Assembly (NCBI RefSeq): GCF_000218485.1
Contig: NZ_AFPB01000153.1
Coordinates: 1-37,385 of the forward strand
Reading direction: 5' to 3'
Origin: Aquimarina agarivorans
GTDB lineage: Bacteria; Bacteroidota; Bacteroidia; Flavobacteriales; Flavobacteriaceae
Length of the DNA stretch: 37,385 bases
This document shows, one piece after another, positions 34,144 to 37,385 of the stretch (positions within the stretch are counted from its first letter, which is position 1; each line of letters starts with the position of its first letter). The translations under genes and the position numbers were made by a program. A model generated the notes under the pieces. That model was not told the origin of the DNA. It ran no database searches and saw only the letters and a list, made by a program, of their open reading frames with translations.

Positions 34144-35232
34144 ATGTCCTCAGGGAGTTATCTAGCCTCAGCAGTAAAACGTGTATCCATTGACAAGGGA
34201 AACGGGGAGTCCCGTCCTTTAGGGATTCTTACGGTAAGTGATTGTATAGCTCAACAAGTAGTAAAGACCTATTTAGAGCCACGATTAGAAGCTGTATTTT
34301 CATCATCTTCTTATGGTTACCGCCCTAAGAAGAGTAGTCATCAGGCTATTTCACAAGTAAGGAATTACGTTCGTAAATATCCTTGGGTGATCGATTTAGA
34401 TATTAAGGGATTCTTTGAGAATGTTGCTCATGAGTTGCTCATGAAAGCTTTGGATAAGCATGTTTCAGAAAAATGGGTTAAGATGTATATCAAAAGATGG
34501 TTAGAAGCACCAGTACAGCTGGTAAATGGCGATTATTTATTTCCAGATGGAAAAGGAATTCCTCAAGGAGGAGTTATTATTAGCCCATTATTATCTAATC
34601 TGTTCTTGCACTACAGTATAGATAAATGGATGGAGATCAATTATCCATCTGTGGATATGGTAAGTTATGCAGATGATATTGTTATTCATTGCCAAACCCA
34701 TCAAGAAGCAAAATGTCTATTAAACTCACTAAAAGAACGTCTGACTACATGTCGATTAGAAGTACATCCATCAAAGACAAAAATTGTGTACTGTGAAAAA
34801 GATGGACGTTCTCTTGAGCATAAGCCAGTTCAATTTGATTTTTTAGGTTTTAGTTCCCAGCCTCTTAGGTTTCACTTGAAGAAAGCTGGAAGCTTCTTAT
34901 AGTATGATTGTAAGATGAGCCGTAAATCAAAGAAACGTATACTAGCTAGTCTTCGATCTCTGAAGCTTCATAAACGTACACGATCTACTTTACAAGATCT
35001 AGCTCAAATGCTTAACCCTAAATCAGGGGTTGGATCAATTATTATGGTAAAGTAAATTGCAATTCTCTAAAACCAATTTTTTACTATCTACATCATCGCC
35101 TACTAAATGGTTATGAAAAAGTTCAAACGCCACAAGAATAGCCGTGTGCGATCAGTAAAATGGTTGAGGCAATGTAGAAAGTGTTTTCCAAATCTATTTT
35201 ACCATTGGTCACTAGGTTATCATTTAACTTAG
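34144..35232 (+). pseudogene. ltrA: Group II intron reverse transcriptase/maturase, truncated and frame-broken
   Basis: The first open segment (34144-34902, 252 residues) begins inside the RT domain (M-S-S-G-S-Y, normally preceded by about 80 residues). It has S-Y-G-Y-R-P-K-K-S-S-H-Q, D-L-D-I-K-G-F-F, G-I-P-Q-G-G-V-I and the catalytic Y-A-D-D at 175-178. A TAG at 34900-34902 interrupts it. The same frame continues with M-S-R-K-S-K-K-R, then L-Q-D-L-A-Q-M-L-N-P-K, followed by a -1 shift near 35020-35026 (G-W-I-N-Y-Y-G-K). A second shift near 35105-35120 leads to K-K-F-K-R-H-K and W-S-L-G-Y-H-L-T-stop. These are the maturase X-domain segments of intron proteins lacking an HNH endonuclease. No active protein is expected. 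Confidence 0.9.
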
Positions 35233-35253
35233 TTGAAATTGGCTGCATAATAA

Positions 35254-35329
35254 GAGCCGTATGATGGGAGACTATCACGTACGGTTCTGTGAGAGGTTTA
35301 GGGGTGAGAATCCCCTTTACCTACTCGAC
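35254..35329 (+). ncRNA. Group II intron domains V and VI
   Basis: Domain V is a 34-nt hairpin (35254-35287) starting GAGCCGTATG and ending CACGTACGGTTC, with a GAGA-type tetraloop. Its lower arms pair GAGCCGT with ACGGTTC. Domain VI (35288-35329) forms a hairpin around GGGG and CCCC and ends TACCTACTCGAC, with an unpaired A near the 3' arm as the likely branch point. This is the catalytic core and lariat-forming part of the ribozyme; it is inert here without domain I. Confidence 0.9.
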
Positions 35330-37007
35330 TTTGTTTATTTTTTATGAATTTAAGAGTTGAAGTTGATGATTTGTTATTCTGTAAACTTATAAAATAGGTT
35401 CCATTAGGTAATTCACTAATGTCTAATTTTTGATTATTTGATATGGAAGTTACCCTAATTAATTGCCCATATATATTGTAGATTTTAATTTTTTCTTCAT
35501 TATTATTTTTTAATTCAATTGTAATGAAATCTGATGTAGGGTTTGGATGAATCAATATTTTTTTATTTATTGAATAGTCTTCCAGACCAAGTGTTACTGA
35601 TGATATAGTTTGGAGTAAATTGTTGTACCCAGTAGTTGGTTCCCAAGTATTTTTGTTTGCAAATTGAATACTATAACTAGAATTGTTTTCTAGTGAAGTC
35701 TCATTATCTGGAACCCAAAGGTATAATTGAAATGTGTCTTCTACTCTTAAATTAAAACTGTGAGTTATTGAAACTGAGTTTTCCCAAGTTCTAATATCAG
35801 TATTAATTAATTCGGTAGTAATTTCATTTGTTGTAGTATTTTTTATGACTAAATATACATTCCTTTTCTTAAATGGTCTAGCAAATCCAATATTAGAGAT
35901 ATTCAAGGCTATATTAAAAGTAGTACCATTTGATGACACTTCAGATGAATTTAAAACAAACCTATAACCTAAATTTTTTAATATATCTTCATAATGATTT
36001 GAGCTAATCACTCCATCCCAAAAAGGTGTATAGAAGTCACGATTGATTGTAGACCAATTTGTTAGATTCATTTCATTTTTTGCATTTGCACCTGTTGTTC
36101 TCAAACCATTATCACACGGATTAAAGCCATTGGTTTCCCCAGTCATGGGTAAATACTTAGTTTCGTTTGAAATATAATTATATTCAGTTGTACCGACCGG
36201 ATTGGCACATTCGGAGGAAACAGCATAAGTACCTTGGTCACCAAAATTATTTAAGAAAGCATCATTATAGAAACCAATTCTAGCATTTGCCGTATTTAGA
36301 TAGGCAGTTTGTTCAGTAAGTAGGGTATTACCATACATTGAGGTTTTGATACTGGCATATCTTACTTGAATAGGAATTTCTGGAGGCGTGGCTGCCAACA
36401 TTGCATCTACTATTTCTTGACGGTTAAGCCATTGTGAAGGAGAAATATTTCCATCAGTACCAAATTCTGTAGAATTTGTATAGTACCATTCTCCCCAAGT
36501 ACCTATAAAACCAGCTTGATGAGACATAATAATATCCTTATTAGTATTCAGTATAGATGTTAATTGAGAAATATGGGTAAGTATTTGGGATTTTATAGGT
36601 TGTTGAGGGGCTGTTCCTTGAGCATTGGAATACGAAAACCGTACAATGATTTTAAGACCAGCTGTCCTTATATTATCAAAATCAGTTTGAATATTACTTA
36701 AATAAGTTGAATTTATATCTGAATTTAGAAATGAATCTAAAAGGAAATAGCGGTAAACTACGGTAACTTTATCAGTACTCGTTTTCCAACTGTTTAAGGT
36801 AGCAACGGAAAGATTGTTAGTCCCTGAGACTGTAGCGTAATCACTAGATGTTATAGAGTATTTTTGAAGACCTCTTTCGGGATTTGCTATAATATCGGTT
36901 GATGGTTGATAAGTCACAGTTTGTCCTAGTACTATTGTTTGACTTATTAAAAAAAATAGTAATGAAATTGACTTTCTTGTAATAAATATTGTATTGTGAT
37001 ATTTCAT
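35298..37007 (-). CDS. T9SS-exported DUF4874/DUF4832 protein with an intron-derived C-terminus
   Basis: The 569-residue protein has a signal peptide (I-S-L-L-F-F-L-I-S-Q-T-I-V-L-G-Q). A DUF4874-like segment starts with A-N-P-E-R-G-L-Q-K-Y and contains V-V-Y-R-Y-F-L-L-D and G-F-I-G-T-W-G-E-W-Y. A DUF4832-like region follows (G-E-T-N-G-F-N-P-C-D, Y-E-D-I-L-K-N-L-G-Y-R-F, I-G-F-A-R-P-F-K-K-R). A T9SS type A sorting domain ends the protein (I-H-P-N-P-T-S-D-F, I-K-I-Y-N-I-Y-G-Q, L-P-N-G-T-Y-F-I-S-L). The barrel-like front half suggests a glycoside-acting surface protein, but no activity is established. After F-I-K-N-K-Q the codons cross position 35329/35330 into the group II intron, which supplies about ten residues (S-R-V-G-K-G-D-S-H-P) and the stop at 35298-35300. 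The native end is lost; export may or may not tolerate the tail. Confidence 0.88.
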   Translation of the reverse strand: MKYHNTIFITRKSISLLFFLISQTIVLGQTVTYQPSTDIIANPERGLQKYSITSSDYATVSGTNNLSVATLNSWKTSTDKVTVVYRYFLLDSFLNSDINSTYLSNIQTDFDNIRTAGLKIIVRFSYSNAQGTAPQQPIKSQILTHISQLTSILNTNKDIIMSHQAGFIGTWGEWYYTNSTEFGTDGNISPSQWLNRQEIVDAMLAATPPEIPIQVRYASIKTSMYGNTLLTEQTAYLNTANARIGFYNDAFLNNFGDQGTYAVSSECANPVGTTEYNYISNETKYLPMTGETNGFNPCDNGLRTTGANAKNEMNLTNWSTINRDFYTPFWDGVISSNHYEDILKNLGYRFVLNSSEVSSNGTTFNIALNISNIGFARPFKKRNVYLVIKNTTTNEITTELINTDIRTWENSVSITHSFNLRVEDTFQLYLWVPDNETSLENNSSYSIQFANKNTWEPTTGYNNLLQTISSVTLGLEDYSINKKILIHPNPTSDFITIELKNNNEEKIKIYNIYGQLIRVTSISNNQKLDISELPNGTYFISLQNNKSSTSTLKFIKNKQSRVGKGDSHP

Positions 37008-37146
37008 ATTGCTTTAGCTTTTAATGACGCATAACGTTCAGTATAAAACACGTAGGGCAGAGGATAAGCACTACACTTTGAGTTTAACACTTAGCCAAAT
37101 ATAATATTTTATATTTATTTTTTGTTGAAAATGCCAAATTTTATAT
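37008..37146. other. Intergenic stretch with AT-rich inverted motifs
   Basis: No gene is visible. On the minus strand TATATTTG (37096-37103) is a full -7 box match for the DUF4874 gene, but no TTG lies 16-20 nt upstream. GCCAAA (from 37133) and TTTGGC (to 37151) form a 6-bp inverted repeat around TTTTATA, and a second GCCAAATATA lies at 37095, so this element is partly duplicated. This may be the degraded edge of the IS91-like element. Confidence 0.35.
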
Positions 37147-37385
37147 TTGGCGGACTTTGTTAATCGTTTTCAGTTACACATTTTACCCAAGGGTTTTACA
37201 AGGATCCGCCATTATGGATTGCTCAGTAGTACTACCAAGCGGAAGTACCTAAAGAAGCTGCAAGCGACATTGGCTAAAAGTCCACTAAATGTTAAAGCGC
37301 AAAAGATCAAGGACAACCACCGTATTTGCCCAAAATGTAAAAAAGGCACTTTGCAAATCATCGCTTACTTTGGGGTACGAGGTTC
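37147..37385 (+). pseudogene. IS91-family transposase, C-terminal fragment running off the window
   Basis: One open frame reads F-V-N-R-F-Q-L-H-I-L-P-K-G-F-T-R-I-R-H-Y-G-L-L-S, then K-R-K-Y-L-K-K-L and a zinc-ribbon-like I-C-P-K-C-K-K-G-T-L. This is the recognisable C-terminal region of Y2/HUH transposases of the IS91 type (Y2_Tnp). An in-frame TGA at 37126-37128 and intergenic sequence lie upstream, so the N-terminal part with the catalytic tyrosines is missing. The frame is still open at the window end. It is most likely a remnant left by deletion or one-ended transposition. Confidence 0.75.

Larger units (their letters stand above)
34144..35329 (+). mobile_element. 5'-truncated, decayed group II intron
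   Basis: The 3' half of a bacterial group II intron is present: a broken reverse transcriptase/maturase gene (34144-35232), domain V (35254-35287) and domain VI ending at CTACTCGAC (35321-35329), the expected 3' splice-site context. Domains I to III and the first part of the protein gene are missing. The 34016-34143 interval is far too short to hold them and shows no clear GTGYG 5' end. A 5' truncation is the usual result of incomplete reverse transcription during retrohoming, though later deletion is possible. The insertion lies antisense at the 3' end of the T9SS gene to the right. Confidence 0.88.

Noticed and set aside
37021..37095. Possible integron attC site around TAACGTT
   Set aside because: No matching inverted R' and R'' core sites were found at the required ends and there is no gene-cassette structure.

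Overview
The window is AT-rich (visibly about two-thirds A+T) and reads as the chromosome of a member of the Flavobacteriia (Bacteroidota). The support is two proteins with type IX secretion (T9SS) C-terminal sorting domains, promoters of the Bacteroidota type (TTG, about 16-20 nt, TAnnTTTG), few Shine-Dalgarno sequences, and flavobacterial-type purL, DEAD-box and aldehyde dehydrogenase proteins. No species can be named from the sequence alone.

Layout. (1) 1-2000: a broken T9SS-exported protein gene with three exactly equal 327-nt internal repeats, then a clear terminator. (2) 2077-2600: a dead IS200/IS605 insertion sequence that still has both end hairpins. (3) 2786-17952: a tightly packed plus-strand polysaccharide operon. 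It holds a UDP-GlcNAc 4-epimerase, a UDP-HexNAc 6-dehydrogenase, a Wzx flippase, a hexapeptide acetyltransferase, several glycosyltransferases, two MBOAT O-acyltransferases, two SGNH-like partners and an EpsG/Wzy-type polymerase. (4) 18000-20066: a minus-strand lipoprotein with a parallel beta-helix. (5) 20447-24769: a second plus-strand glycan block with a GT4, a sugar-transfer ATP-grasp protein, a CapK/PaaK-like adenylate-forming enzyme and a PglD/NeuD-like acyltransferase. (6) 24835-34015: mostly housekeeping genes: purL, a CotH-like protein, a small conserved protein, an aldehyde dehydrogenase, an acyl-CoA thioesterase and a DEAD-box helicase. (7) 34144-37385: a 5'-truncated, decayed group II intron whose 3' end supplies the last codons and stop of a T9SS DUF4874/DUF4832 protein, then the tail of an IS91-family transposase gene running off the window.

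How the genes work together. The epimerase and dehydrogenase should supply an acidic HexNAcA sugar (GalNAcA-like). The glycosyltransferases build a repeat unit, Wzx flips it and the EpsG-type protein polymerises it. The MBOAT/SGNH pairs and the LbH acetyltransferase would O-acetylate it. The product is probably a Wzx/Wzy-type capsule, exopolysaccharide or O-antigen. No initiating phosphoglycosyltransferase, Wza/Wzc export gene, or PglE/PglF partner for the PglD-like gene lies in the window.

Most notable: three glycan genes (SGNH1, the GT4 at 20447 and the PglD-like gene) are each split by a one-base frameshift at a homopolymer tract (A6, T8, A6). In the PglD-like gene the tract is an in-phase A AAA AAG heptamer, the classical -1 slippery sequence, with a small hairpin 6 nt downstream. 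Programmed or stochastic frame restoration, phase variation, real decay and homopolymer sequencing error all remain possible.
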